Part shown: in pieces, positions 9,187-17,827 of the stretch
How the letters are laid out: every line of letters starts with the position of its first letter
How positions within the stretch are numbered: position 1 is the first letter of the stretch
Origin: Deltaproteobacteria bacterium
GTDB taxonomy: Bacteria > Desulfobacterota > Syntrophobacteria > Syntrophobacterales > Thermodesulforhabdaceae
Direction: 5' to 3'
Assembly: GCA_019309115.1 (NCBI GenBank)
Contig: JAFDGW010000017.1
Location: forward strand, 1 to 64,000
DNA: 64,000 bases
The notes under the pieces: generated by a model
Told to the model about the DNA's origin: nothing
Seen by the model: only the letters and a program-made list of their open reading frames with translations
Database searches by the model: none
Translations under genes and position numbers: made by a program

Positions 9187-9665
9187 AGGTTTTGGTTTTG
9201 TACTACTCAAAGGGTGGTAACACGAGAAAGCTTGCTGAGTACGTAGCAGAAGGAGTAAATCAGGTTTCTGGAGTCGAAGCTGTTTTGAAAAGCACAAAAG
9301 AGGTTACGAAGGAGGATTTTGTTGAAGCTGCTGGGGTAATTGCTGGTTCGCCGGTGTATTTTGGGAGTATGGCAGCAGAACTCAAAAAGGTTTTTGATGA
9401 TTTCGTAGGTGTGCGTAAAAAGATGGAAAACAAGGTTGGAGCCGCTTTTACCACTTCTGGAGATCCAACGGGTGGCAAGGAAACCACCATGATGTCAATC
9501 ATTCAGTGTATGCTTATTTACGGGATGATAATAGTCGGAGATCCTATGGACGCAACCGGCCATTATGGTGTGGCCTGTGTTGGAGAGCCCGACGACAAGA
9601 CTGCAGAAAACGCACGAAAACTTGGCAAACGGGTTGCCGAGCTGTGCTTGAAGCTGAACGCTTAA
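9183..9665 (+). CDS. flavodoxin / NAD(P)H:quinone oxidoreductase (WrbA-like)
   Basis: A 160-residue flavodoxin-fold protein. The FMN phosphate loop is YYSKGGNTRKLAE (residues 7-19), and the isoalloxazine-binding loops are around GSPVYFGSMAAELK and TTSGDPTGGKETT, as in the WrbA/flavodoxin family. It is translationally coupled (4-bp overlap) to the radical SAM gene and could act as its electron donor. No separate ribosome site is needed. Confidence 0.85.
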   Translation: MKVLVLYYSKGGNTRKLAEYVAEGVNQVSGVEAVLKSTKEVTKEDFVEAAGVIAGSPVYFGSMAAELKKVFDDFVGVRKKMENKVGAAFTTSGDPTGGKETTMMSIIQCMLIYGMIIVGDPMDATGHYGVACVGEPDDKTAENARKLGKRVAELCLKLNA

Positions 9666-9680
9666 TTGAGGTGAATTGCA

Positions 9681-9702
9681 GCGGCACGACATGTCGTGTC
9701 GC
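9681..9702. repeat. REP-like palindrome after the flavodoxin gene
   Basis: A near-perfect 22-bp palindrome whose core is CACGACATGTCGTG (9685-9698), flanked by GCGG and TCGC. It is followed by an A-run, not a T-run, on the plus strand, so it is a poor intrinsic terminator for the upstream gene. Its pattern (GGCAC, purines, CATG, pyrimidines, GTGYC) resembles the palindrome after kdsB at 47912-47935, suggesting members of one dispersed family. Confidence 0.5.
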
Positions 9703-9760
9703 AATAAAAAAAGCTTATTATGTTTCCCGGTTGATTTTTTGGACAGCCGGCCAAAATACC

Positions 9761-9790
9761 TTGACTTGGTGATGAACATTCCTCTATCTT
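9761..9790 (+). promoter_or_regulatory. predicted sigma-70 promoter of the EF-G paralogue
   Basis: TTGACT (9761-9766) and TATCTT (9785-9790) are separated by 18 nt and lie about 65 nt before the start of the EF-G-like gene. No other feature occupies this gap. Confidence 0.5.
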
Positions 9791-9855
9791 CACGGATTGT
9801 CTGGTAATTTCTGAAAAGTAAGAGTCCACAAAATTAGCAAGGGATGGGGAGCGCG

Positions 9856-11937
9856 ATGAAAGACGACCTCAGTAAAGTAAGAACTTTTGCGCTGGTTGCT
9901 CATACTGGAGCTGGAAAAACATCACTTGGCGAGGCAATGCTGTTTACTGCGGGTGCTACGACGCGGTTGAACAAAGTTGATCAGGGCAATTCTGTGCTTG
10001 ATTTCGAGCCCGAAGAGGTAAAACGGAAGATCACGATTAGCTCGGCTTTCTACACCTTTGAATGGAATAAATACACCTTTAATTTAATTGATACCCCTGG
10101 CGACTTTAACTTTATTGCCGAAACCCAAACAGCCCTTCACGGGGCGGACGGCGTGATAGTACTGGTTGATGCGGTTGATGGCGTGAAAGTCCAGACGGAA
10201 AAGGTCTGGGAAATCTCAGATGCTCTCGAGCATCCCAGATTTATTTTCGTTAGCAAGGTTGACAGGGAAAGGGCGGATTTTCAAAAGACAGTGGAAGACA
10301 TTCAGAGCAATTTTGGAGATATTTGTGTTCCTTTTTTGATTCCAATAGGAAGCGGGGAAGATTTCAAGGGCGTGGTTGATGTTTTGCACGGTTATGGATA
10401 CGCGTATCCACAGGAAGAAACGGGCAAGTTTGACAAGATAGATGTTCCGGACGATCTGGCCGATTTGGTTGAACAGTACAAGGAGCAGATAGTTGAAAGG
10501 GTTGCTGAAGCAGACGATGCCCTGCTTGAAAAATATCTCGAAGGAGAAGAGCTTTCTCCAGAGGAAATAGAAAACGGGATACGCAAAGCTGTGGCTTCTC
10601 ACAAGCTTGTTCCCATCGCCTGTGGTTCCGGCGTGGCCAACAAGGGTATTGCTCAATTTCTTGACATGATAGTTCGATACTTTCCGTCTCCGGTAGATCG
10701 TGGTCCTAGGAAGGGTATTGATGCTGAAGGGAACGAAGTGGAAAGGCAACCTTCACCGGATGAGCCTTTGAGCGCACTGGTTGTTAAGACCTTGAGTGAC
10801 CCTTACGCTGGCCGGTTAACCATTATGCGAGTGTTTTCCGGGACAATTGCTCCTGACTCTACGGTTTATAACGCCAGCAAAAAAACCAAGGAGCGGTTCG
10901 GCAACTTACTCGTGCTTCAAGGCAAGGTTCAGAAGCAGGTTAAAAGTGCAGGTCCGGGATCGATAGTTGCGGTGGCCAAATTGAAAGAAACTGCCACAGG
11001 AGATACACTCTGCGATGAGAAGAATCCGATAACTTACCGGATGCTACCTCTCCCGCCTGTTGTTTATTCCCTTGCTGTGGAGCCCAAAAGCCGCGGCGAT
11101 GAAGAAAAAATCTTTTCGTCTCTGGCAAGGCTTATGGAAGAGGACATGGCGTTGAAGCTCGAGCGGAACGATGAGACAAAAGAGATGATACTTTCGGGCA
11201 TGGGGGAGATTCACATCGAGGCTACTGTTGAAAAGCTCCAGAGGAAGTTCGGCGTTGAGGTTAATTTGCGGCTACCCAAGGTTCCGTACAAAGAGACCAT
11301 TAAAGGGAAAGCTAGAGTTCAGGGTAAGTATAAAAAGCAGACGGGTGGTCGAGGCCAATATGGAGATTGCTGGATTGAGATGGAACCACTTCCACGAGGA
11401 GAAGGATTCCAATTCGTGGACAAGATTGTGGGCGGCGTGATCCCCAAACAGTTTATTCCTGCAGTTGAAAAGGGCATTGTAGAAGCTGCTCAGGAAGGCG
11501 TGCTTGCCGGTTATCCCGTTGTGGATTTCAAGGTGGATTTGGTAGATGGTTCATATCACTCTGTTGATTCGTCGGAACTTGCCTTTAAGATAGCCGGTTC
11601 TATGGCTTTCAAGAAAGCAGCGGCCGAGGCCAAACCCACTCTGCTTGAACCCATAATGTATATGGAAATAACAGTACCTGACGATTGCATGGGCGATGTG
11701 ATTGGCGATCTAAACGGGCGCCGCGGTAAAGTGCTCGGAATGGAAAGCAAGGGTAAGAAGCAAATAATCAAGGCTTATGTGCCTCTAGCGGAGGTGCTTC
11801 GCTATGCTCCGGATCTTCGGTCGATGACTGCTGGCCGAGGAATGTTTACCATGAGGTTCGACCACTACGAAGAAGTACCCGCTCAGTTGCAGGAAAAGAT
11901 AATAGAACAGGCAAAGGCCGAAAAGGAAGCTAAGTAA
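9856..11937 (+). CDS. elongation factor G-like GTPase (EF-G2 type)
   Basis: A 693-residue translational GTPase with the five-domain layout of EF-G, ending in the domain IV/V sequences GRRGKVLGM and RSMTAGRGMFTM. The G domain is atypical: G1 is AHTGAGKT rather than AHIDAGKT, and G3 is DTPGDFNF where canonical EF-G has DTPGHVDF, so the catalytic switch-II histidine is replaced by Asp. That is the mark of the EF-G2/FusA2 paralogues, some of which bind GTP but hydrolyse it poorly; their role is unsettled. The ATG at 9856 is preferred over 9844 because GGGGAG precedes it at usable spacing. A promoter and a terminator frame it as a single-gene unit. Confidence 0.88.
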   Translation: MKDDLSKVRTFALVAHTGAGKTSLGEAMLFTAGATTRLNKVDQGNSVLDFEPEEVKRKITISSAFYTFEWNKYTFNLIDTPGDFNFIAETQTALHGADGVIVLVDAVDGVKVQTEKVWEISDALEHPRFIFVSKVDRERADFQKTVEDIQSNFGDICVPFLIPIGSGEDFKGVVDVLHGYGYAYPQEETGKFDKIDVPDDLADLVEQYKEQIVERVAEADDALLEKYLEGEELSPEEIENGIRKAVASHKLVPIACGSGVANKGIAQFLDMIVRYFPSPVDRGPRKGIDAEGNEVERQPSPDEPLSALVVKTLSDPYAGRLTIMRVFSGTIAPDSTVYNASKKTKERFGNLLVLQGKVQKQVKSAGPGSIVAVAKLKETATGDTLCDEKNPITYRMLPLPPVVYSLAVEPKSRGDEEKIFSSLARLMEEDMALKLERNDETKEMILSGMGEIHIEATVEKLQRKFGVEVNLRLPKVPYKETIKGKARVQGKYKKQTGGRGQYGDCWIEMEPLPRGEGFQFVDKIVGGVIPKQFIPAVEKGIVEAAQEGVLAGYPVVDFKVDLVDGSYHSVDSSELAFKIAGSMAFKKAAAEAKPTLLEPIMYMEITVPDDCMGDVIGDLNGRRGKVLGMESKGKKQIIKAYVPLAEVLRYAPDLRSMTAGRGMFTMRFDHYEEVPAQLQEKIIEQAKAEKEAK

Positions 11938-11948
11938 AGACGGAAGTG

Positions 11949-11982
11949 GCAGGATAAGGCATCTTGCTTTATCCTGCTTTTT
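11949..11982 (+). terminator. intrinsic terminator of the EF-G-like gene
   Basis: The arm GCAGGATAA (11949-11957) pairs with TTATCCTGC (11969-11977), followed by TTTTT. It begins 11 nt past the stop of the EF-G-like gene. Confidence 0.85.
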
Positions 11983-12022
11983 GTTACCCTATACACTAGG
12001 AGCACGAGGTCATCGGTGTTTT

Positions 12023-12471
12023 ATGAAAGCAGCCATTATCACGGTTAGTGATAGGTGTTCCGCCGGTTTGAGGGAGGACCTCACGGGGGCGAGGCTCAGA
12101 GAACTGCTCATCGAAGATGGCTATGAGGTTTTGGGAATTGCAATTGTTCCCGACGAGATTAACAGAATATCGAGAGAGCTAATTAGGTGGTGTGACGAAA
12201 CAGGTTGTGATCTCGTACTTACGAATGGCGGGACGGGGGTTAGTCCCAGGGATGTCACGCCGGAAGCTACCAAAGCGGTTATTGAACGAGAAATTCCCGG
12301 CATGGCAGAAGCGATGCGCATGGAAAGCCTAAAGATTACACCTTATGCTATGATTTCACGAGCTTGCCTGGCAGTCCTAGAGGGGCCGAAGAAAACTATA
12401 ATGTAATCCGTCGTGCCCTGGTTCATGCCATAGAAAAAATCCAGGGCGACCCGACCGAGTGCGGGAAATAA
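12023..12471 (+). pseudogene. mogA: mogA-like molybdopterin adenylyltransferase, broken by internal deletion and frameshift
   Basis: The frame from ATG 12023 gives a clear MogA/MoaB protein (MKAAIITVSDRCSAG, then TNGGTGVSPRDVTPEAT) up to YAMISRA. It then runs into unrelated sequence and stops at 12404-12406. The missing C-terminus is present in another frame from TTG 12364 as LPGSPRGAEEN and continues to TAA 12469-12471. Family members carry roughly a dozen extra residues between SRA and the LPGSP motif, so about 40 bp has been lost, shifting the frame. MogA adenylates molybdopterin before MoeA inserts Mo or W. The protein made here would lack the conserved substrate loop. A sequencing or assembly error is possible but would have to be a multi-base deletion. 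Confidence 0.82.
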
Positions 12472-12498
12472 AAAAGGACATCCCTTTTGGGGATGTCC
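12470..12498 (-). terminator. intrinsic terminator for the minus-strand operon 12597-16016
   Basis: GGACATCCC (12476-12484) pairs with GGGATGTCC (12490-12498). Read on the minus strand, the hairpin is followed by six T. It lies about 100 nt past the stop of the coiled-coil gene. Confidence 0.85.
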
Positions 12499-12596
12499 CG
12501 GTATTGCACAGCTAACGATAGAATTCCGCCGGTGGGTAACACCACCTGCTGAAATGGATTGTTGTCTGAATTTTCCCTTGAAATTGCATACTTTTT

Positions 12597-13070
12597 CTAC
12601 TGCTCACCCTGGTGTTCTTCTGTTTTTTGTGCTTGCTCCTGTTGGGTAAGATTATCATCGGGTCCTGCATGTTCCTGCTCTGCTACGCCTTCTTTGCCCG
12701 TTTGGTTTCTCATGGCCGCATATTTTTCTTTCAACTCCTGTTTTTTGTCTTCATACTGCTTATTTATTTCCTCAATTATCTGATCAAACTGTTCAACGTT
12801 TGCTTCAGCCAGTTTTACACCATCTAGTTTTTCCCGAACTTCAGGCACATCCTGCCATTCGGCTTTACCTTCCTTGTAAAGTCCATACACTACTTTACCA
12901 AATTCACTATAGGCTTTGGCAAGCTTCCTTTCAGCCACTTTTTGCATCGCTTTTTGGCGTTGAATTTTTGCCAGTTTAATGCCCCAGTGCATGGCAATAA
13001 AGGCGCACTGGCGGGCATACAACATCAGTGAATTTCCAATAGATTGAACCTTCTCCAGAATTCCGTTCAT
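12597..13070 (-). CDS. hypothetical coiled-coil protein
   Basis: A 157-residue charged protein I do not recognise. The middle (about residues 35-120) is rich in Lys, Glu and Ala with heptad-like spacing, consistent with a coiled coil. The tail (about 125-157) is Gln/Glu-rich and probably disordered. There is no signal peptide, although residues 12-32 are mildly hydrophobic. Its ATG overlaps the stop of the Mut7-C gene by 4 bp, and a strong terminator follows, so it is the last gene of a four-gene unit. Confidence 0.7.
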   Translation of the reverse strand: MNGILEKVQSIGNSLMLYARQCAFIAMHWGIKLAKIQRQKAMQKVAERKLAKAYSEFGKVVYGLYKEGKAEWQDVPEVREKLDGVKLAEANVEQFDQIIEEINKQYEDKKQELKEKYAAMRNQTGKEGVAEQEHAGPDDNLTQQEQAQKTEEHQGEQ

Positions 13071-13588
13071 GTTTCTACCTCCTCTTTGTTCTTAAACATT
13101 TTGCTCAACCTGCATGCTTTCTCTACCATCCTCCCCACATGACTTCCTTCCCAGAATATTTTCAAACACGACGGACACATTGAAAACTCATCCATCGAAT
13201 TCCAGACATATTCAGGCACTTTGCCTTTTATTGAATGCTTGTCAACCCCAACAAGAATCTCGTTACAGGTGACACATCGAGAAAACCAAAATTCTTCCGG
13301 AAATTTTGTGCGAATTTTCTGGGCCAGTTCTGCAAACTGCTCGTCTAGCCTGTTAGCTTCGAGACAGACAATTCCCTCTATCTTTTCCCACTTTCGATTT
13401 TTGGTGATAACAATTCTCCCGCTGGCCATGAACCTTCTTATTTCTTCAGCACTTTTCAATCTGGTATACAGAGTGTCTGCGCCGAGCACACGAAGCCATT
13501 TTGCCATTTTCCCAAGCATTGCATCAACAACGAATCGGTTTGGCACCGTATCCTGACTGTCGGGCTTATAAATCAACGCGCTTGACAT
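13067..13588 (-). CDS. Mut7-C (DUF82) PIN-like RNase domain protein with zinc ribbon
   Basis: A 173-residue protein. Residues 20-90 match the Mut7-C PIN-like fold, with FVVDAMLGKMAKWLRVLG and a later ITKNR motif. Residues 100-150 hold a Cys4 zinc ribbon, C-x2-C in SRCVTCNE and C-x2-C in MCPSCLK. The family is predicted to be a nuclease, by analogy to the C-terminus of C. elegans MUT-7; its bacterial targets are not known. The gene overlaps its upstream lipoprotein gene by 23 bp and its downstream partner by 4 bp. Confidence 0.85.
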   Translation of the reverse strand: MSSALIYKPDSQDTVPNRFVVDAMLGKMAKWLRVLGADTLYTRLKSAEEIRRFMASGRIVITKNRKWEKIEGIVCLEANRLDEQFAELAQKIRTKFPEEFWFSRCVTCNEILVGVDKHSIKGKVPEYVWNSMDEFSMCPSCLKIFWEGSHVGRMVEKACRLSKMFKNKEEVET

Positions 13589-14252
13589 TTTTGGGTATCC
13601 TTAGTTGAAAAATGTCTCTTGATATCCGGTCAAAACAGTGGACCGATACAATGTTCAGTTTGACTGTTTGATTCCCAATTTTGATTGTAATGTTTTCAGG
13701 AAGTTTTTTGTATTCGGCAATTTCAAAAGGTGGGCTGTATGTGATAGAAACCTTTCGGTAGTTGACATGGGAAATTTCAAGCTGGCCTGTGGAAGATGTG
13801 CTGGTGACAATCGTTGCTTCTTTGAAGGCCGGATCAGAATAGCATCCGGTTACGACATCTACGATGCAGATAGGGGTTATAGAAAGATTAAGTACCTGCT
13901 TGAGCAATACTTCCGGTAGGTTTGCCGTGTACAATAAGTTTTCGGTTGGTAGCCAAAGTAGGCTTTTACTGTCATGATGAAAAATCCCGATTGCGATGCT
14001 CTGTCCCGTTGAGGTCATCAGATCCATTCTCACGGAGTTTTTCTCCTTCCATAGACTAAGTAAAAATCTTTTCTTGATCATGCCTTTCGCAAGTTTAATC
14101 CTGAGGTGCATTTCAAAACTTTCCCAGGTATGGCATCTGTCAGAAATATAGGAGACTACTTCTTTACTTAAAGAGGGCGGTTTGTAAACATGAGCGCATC
14201 CATAGATTATGAACAGTAAGAAAAGGCAGAAAACGTGGGCTATCCTTTGCAT
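13566..14252 (-). CDS. predicted outer-membrane lipoprotein (DUF4292/LolB-like)
   Basis: A 228-residue protein with a short signal peptide and lipobox IIYGC, the lipidated Cys at about residue 19. The rest is predicted beta-rich, with sequence such as RMDLMTSTGQSIAIGIFH and an LLW segment, as in the DUF4292 and LolB-like lipoproteins of deltaproteobacteria, often found beside a TPR lipoprotein. It follows the TPR lipoprotein gene by 21 bp. An outer-membrane assembly role is inferred. Confidence 0.7.
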   Translation of the reverse strand: MQRIAHVFCLFLLFIIYGCAHVYKPPSLSKEVVSYISDRCHTWESFEMHLRIKLAKGMIKKRFLLSLWKEKNSVRMDLMTSTGQSIAIGIFHHDSKSLLWLPTENLLYTANLPEVLLKQVLNLSITPICIVDVVTGCYSDPAFKEATIVTSTSSTGQLEISHVNYRKVSITYSPPFEIAEYKKLPENITIKIGNQTVKLNIVSVHCFDRISRDIFQLRIPKNVKRVDL

Positions 14253-14273
14253 GACCCAGCAAGCTTAAAGCTT

Positions 14274-15983
14274 TCAATGGTTCGTGGAAAATTTAAGCTC
14301 TTTTATTTTTTCCTCAATCAATTCTGGTTTTTGAGGATGAAGAAGTAACGCTCGTTTGTAATATTTGATCGCTTCCTTCGTTTTGCCTACTGCTTTATAT
14401 ATATCGCCAGCATGTTCTGTTATGATGGGATCGTCGGAAACGAATTCTAAAGCCTTTTGAATATAGTCGAGTGCTTTACTGTAATTTCCCATTCGGTAAT
14501 AAACCCAGGCCATGCTGTCGAGGATGTAACCGTCCTTCGGTCTGCTTTCGAGAGCTTCCTTAATTAACTGCTCGGCCTCTTTAAGGTGAATGTTCATATC
14601 GGCATAGGTGTAGCCTATGTAGTTCAAAGCCTCTGGATTGGCCGGCTCTATTTTCAAAATCTTTTTCATAACTTTTATGGCTTCCTCTTTTCTATCCAGG
14701 GAATCCAGGACCAGACCCGTTCGATACAGCAAATCCACATTATCCGGAAATTTGCTCAACCCTTCCTTAAGAACTTCCAGGGCTTTTTCCTTTTTGTTAT
14801 CATCTTGATAAAAAATGCCCATGTACAGGTATAATTCAGGCTGAGGTTTTCCCACTTTTAAAGCGTCTTGAAGTACTCTTATTGCGGTAGCATATTCGTC
14901 ACGTCTGGCGAATATCAGTGCAAGTCTGAGTTGTGCCGTTTTCCATAGCGAACTACCTGGTTTGATGAGCCTGTACTGAACTATTGCTTTATCGACATCT
15001 CCTTGTTGCTCATAAGTCCTTGCTAGATAATACAGAGCTTGGTCATATTCTGGTTTATCCTTGAGGAGGTCAGAGAAATCCTGAATTGCCCTGCTAAAAT
15101 TTCTTTGCTTGAGGTGGATAATGCCAATTTTCAGACGGTTTTTCAGGTCCTCTCGGTGCAGTTTGGAGTAGCGCTCGAATACTGACAAAGCAGATTCCAG
15201 CTTGCCCTGGCGCATGTAAAGATTACCAAGTCGTTCTAAAGCTATTTTGTTATCATAATCGAGCATAAGAATTTTATTATAACATTCCTCCGCCTTTTTA
15301 GGTTTGTTCTGGACTTCATAAAGGTAGGCTAAGTCAAACAAAGCATCGAAAAAGAAAGGATTAATTCCCAGGGCTTTGTAATACATCTTTTCTGCCTCTT
15401 TCATGAGGCGCATATCCAAAAAGATCCTTGCTTTGTAATAGTAAGCTAAAGGATTGTTGGGCAGCAATTTTGTGAGAAGATCCAGTTTTTCAATTGCTTT
15501 GCTGTACGCCCCGGACTGCGCGTAAAGAGTGCCAAGAAGTAAGCAGATTTCGGGGTTATCTGGTTTTATTGAGAAGGCTTTCTGGAATACTTCAATGGCT
15601 TTTCCTGTTTTCCCGAGGTTCGCATAGATTCGTCCGAGAAGAACGAGAAGCGATACGTTTTTTGGATCTAGCTTGCACGCTTTTTCAATATACTGGACCG
15701 CATCACCGGCATGACCTGACCTGACCAATAGCACGGCGATTTCTTTAAGCAGAGGCAAACAATCGGGGCACAACTTCAAGGCCTCTTTGTAGGCTTCAAT
15801 AGCTTCCGAAATCTGTTCTTGTTGAACAAGCAGGTGGGCTTTTAGGTACGCATAGTAAATTGGGGAGTTGTGGAAGGCGATTTGTTCTTCCGGGAGCGAA
15901 ACACGGTGTGTCTGCTTTAGAATCGTGCAACCAGTGAAAACAGTAACCAAAAGACAAATTGTCAGAAATAGCGACTTTTTCAT
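14274..15983 (-). CDS. TPR-repeat lipoprotein
   Basis: With the start at 15983 the protein has 569 residues. It opens with signal peptide MKKSLFLTICLLVTVFTGC, ending in a lipobox, so it should be a lipoprotein. Almost all of the remainder is tandem tetratricopeptide repeats, about fifteen 34-residue units with the usual A/Y/P positions (for example NPEALNYIGYTYADMN and DGYILDSMAWVYYRMGNYSKAL). An alternative ATG at 15995 sits only 2 nt after GGAGG, while 15983 is 14 nt from it; neither is ideal. TPR lipoproteins act as protein-binding scaffolds in the periplasm. It leads the four-gene operon. Confidence 0.82.
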   Translation of the reverse strand: MKKSLFLTICLLVTVFTGCTILKQTHRVSLPEEQIAFHNSPIYYAYLKAHLLVQQEQISEAIEAYKEALKLCPDCLPLLKEIAVLLVRSGHAGDAVQYIEKACKLDPKNVSLLVLLGRIYANLGKTGKAIEVFQKAFSIKPDNPEICLLLGTLYAQSGAYSKAIEKLDLLTKLLPNNPLAYYYKARIFLDMRLMKEAEKMYYKALGINPFFFDALFDLAYLYEVQNKPKKAEECYNKILMLDYDNKIALERLGNLYMRQGKLESALSVFERYSKLHREDLKNRLKIGIIHLKQRNFSRAIQDFSDLLKDKPEYDQALYYLARTYEQQGDVDKAIVQYRLIKPGSSLWKTAQLRLALIFARRDEYATAIRVLQDALKVGKPQPELYLYMGIFYQDDNKKEKALEVLKEGLSKFPDNVDLLYRTGLVLDSLDRKEEAIKVMKKILKIEPANPEALNYIGYTYADMNIHLKEAEQLIKEALESRPKDGYILDSMAWVYYRMGNYSKALDYIQKALEFVSDDPIITEHAGDIYKAVGKTKEAIKYYKRALLLHPQKPELIEEKIKELKFSTNH

Positions 15984-16242
15984 TATATCGTTCATTACCT
16001 CCGGTTTCGAGCACAATGTTGTTGCTGTTCTTCTTCCACAACAGCAGGTTTTGTTCGCTGTGGGGTTTATTATTCATCAAACGGTGTGAAAAGGGAAGAA
16101 CTCTTGAGGAGTAAGCCGAAAAATGCTTCAGCAAAAGCATAAAGTATGAAGAGGTTAAGTTTATCTTCTTGCAGACGAGAGGACTCTTCAGCAAGAGGTC
16201 CGCTAACCACCTCAGAAACTCTGTCCGTAACGGTGGAGTAAT

Positions 16243-17568
16243 TCACATTCTGTCAATAGGTTCGATCATGTAAGTTATTCTTAAGGGTGGATTGAGGTAA
16301 GTGAGGATGTCATCGGGTAAGTCAGCTGGTCGCAGGGATTTTTCAATCTTGAGGTCTGGTTCGTCCCACAGCGAAATAATAGGCGCTCTGGATGGTGGCT
16401 CGTCCGGATCATAGAGCATTACAAGAGGTTCTGTTGGTGAAGCCGGACTTTTCCCAACCACTATTCCAACGGCCCCATTGTTTAATTGCACGATCGTTCC
16501 AGGCGGATATATTCCAAGTAACTTAATAAATTGAGCCAGAATTTTAACATCTATTTTTGAAGCAAGCTTTTTAGACATGTGAACGAGTGCCTTATGTGGG
16601 GTCAGAGCTTTTTCCGGGTTTCTTGGATTGCAGTAATTGTCATACAGGTTCGCAATTGTCACTATTCTTACTATCGTTGGAATTTGATCTTCTTTTAACC
16701 CTTTGGGATAACCACTTCCGTCAAGCATCTCATGGTGGGAATAGATAATGTTGATTGAGGCTTCAGGAAAAGTTTTTATGCGTTGCGCTATTTCCGCTCC
16801 GTATTGAGGGTGTAGCTTAAGAAACTCTTTTTCGGTCTTCGAAAGAGGCTTATCTTTTAGCAGGATAGCTTTAGGTATCCTTATTTTGCCAATGTCATGG
16901 AAAATGCTTCCCATACCTAGGAAAAGCAGTTCTTCTGCGGATAGACCGAACTCTTTGCCAATAAGCAGACTCAGGATGCATACGTTAATGGCGTGATGGA
17001 ATAAGACTTCACTCTTCTTTTTAGCATTTATCAGAAAAAGCGAGCTAGTTGGATTCTGTAGCAGGACCTCTATCATTGATTTCATTATAGCTTCTGTTTC
17101 TCCAACAGCATCCTCTGAAAAAGCAAGGACACCCTTGATCAGGCGTTTTACTTCGGTGACAGTCTGATCGTACTTTTTCTGTGTTGCCTGTATTTTTCTA
17201 TGATGGATCGTGGCGGGTATTTTAGTTTTATATGCCTTCCGGTAACTCTTAGTGGATACTGTTTCGGTAGGTTCCTGGGTTTTCGTATCAGCTTCTTCGA
17301 TTTCTTGGGTGTATTCGGTGAGTTCCTGCCCCTCGGCAAGTTTACCTGCGTCGTTCGTATCTTCCATGATCTGATAAAGAAACGGCAGATTAAGCGCCAT
17401 TATCTTCTCTATCTGGGAAGCGTCCCTTATGCGAAATCTAGATTTCCAGAAGGGATGACGAAGCCAGCTCACAGGAAGTTCTATGACCATTCCTATCTTT
17501 AATTCCGACGGGTGTATGCTACGTTTATTTTCGGGTGCCGATTTTTTCTTTATAAAAGGTAGCCACAC
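16243..17568 (-). CDS. HD-GYP domain protein, probable cyclic-di-GMP phosphodiesterase
   Basis: A 441-residue cytoplasmic protein. Residues 20-75 match the DUF3391 region often found before HD-GYP domains. The HD-GYP domain follows a linker and has the metal ligands FHDIGK, the HPQYGAEI motif and HHEMLDGSGYPKGLK. These residues suit c-di-GMP hydrolysis. A small C-terminal region (about 340-441) has no domain I recognise. There is no receiver domain, so its input is unclear. It stands alone between the TPR operon and tRNA-Leu. Confidence 0.85.
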   Translation of the reverse strand: MWLPFIKKKSAPENKRSIHPSELKIGMVIELPVSWLRHPFWKSRFRIRDASQIEKIMALNLPFLYQIMEDTNDAGKLAEGQELTEYTQEIEEADTKTQEPTETVSTKSYRKAYKTKIPATIHHRKIQATQKKYDQTVTEVKRLIKGVLAFSEDAVGETEAIMKSMIEVLLQNPTSSLFLINAKKKSEVLFHHAINVCILSLLIGKEFGLSAEELLFLGMGSIFHDIGKIRIPKAILLKDKPLSKTEKEFLKLHPQYGAEIAQRIKTFPEASINIIYSHHEMLDGSGYPKGLKEDQIPTIVRIVTIANLYDNYCNPRNPEKALTPHKALVHMSKKLASKIDVKILAQFIKLLGIYPPGTIVQLNNGAVGIVVGKSPASPTEPLVMLYDPDEPPSRAPIISLWDEPDLKIEKSLRPADLPDDILTYLNPPLRITYMIEPIDRM

Positions 17569-17662
17569 ATCCCAACCTCGGATTTATGGATTTCCATTTT
17601 CTTGCTATTTTTGTAAAAGAACTTCTTCTAGCATATCGGTTGTTCATAAAGCATAGTGAAAT

Positions 17663-17696
17663 TTGACTTGAAAAAGTCAACAGGTTGTGATTAAAA
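17663..17696 (+). promoter_or_regulatory. predicted tRNA-Leu promoter with an overlapping dyad
   Basis: TTGAAA (17668-17673) lies 17 nt before a weak TTAAAA (17691-17696), just upstream of tRNA-Leu. The same place holds a perfect inverted repeat TTGACTT/AAGTCAA with a 4-nt spacer (17663-17680). The gap also lies before the divergent HD-GYP gene, so the dyad could serve either direction. Confidence 0.4.
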
Positions 17697-17707
17697 AATA
17701 GTGTGTT

Positions 17708-17794
17708 GCCGAAGTGGTGGAATTGGTAGACACGCCATCTTGAGGGGGTGGTGGGAGCAATCCCGTGCCGGTTCGAGTCCGGCCTTCGGCACCA
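17708..17794 (+). tRNA. tRNA-Leu(GAG)
   Basis: An 87-nt class II tRNA with acceptor GCCGAAG/CTTCGGC, a T arm containing GGTTCGAGTCC, and an encoded CCA. The anticodon stem CCATC/GGTGG encloses the loop TTGAGGG, giving anticodon GAG. The long variable arm is as expected for Leu. Its 3' end is the integration site of the island. Confidence 0.95.
17778..17794 (+). repeat. attL core (17-bp direct repeat, tRNA-Leu 3' end)
   Basis: TCCGGCCTTCGGCACCA within the tRNA-Leu T arm, acceptor stem and CCA. The identical sequence at 24382-24398 is the partner. Extending upstream, GA(G/A) also agrees at two of three positions. Confidence 0.85.
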
Positions 17795-17827
17795 TAGTTG
17801 AAATCATTAGGAAAATCCCCCAAAACT

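Noticed and set aside
12364-12471. Programmed frameshifting in mogA
   Set aside because: Conserved residues are missing at the junction, so a shift alone could not restore the protein; deletion fits better.
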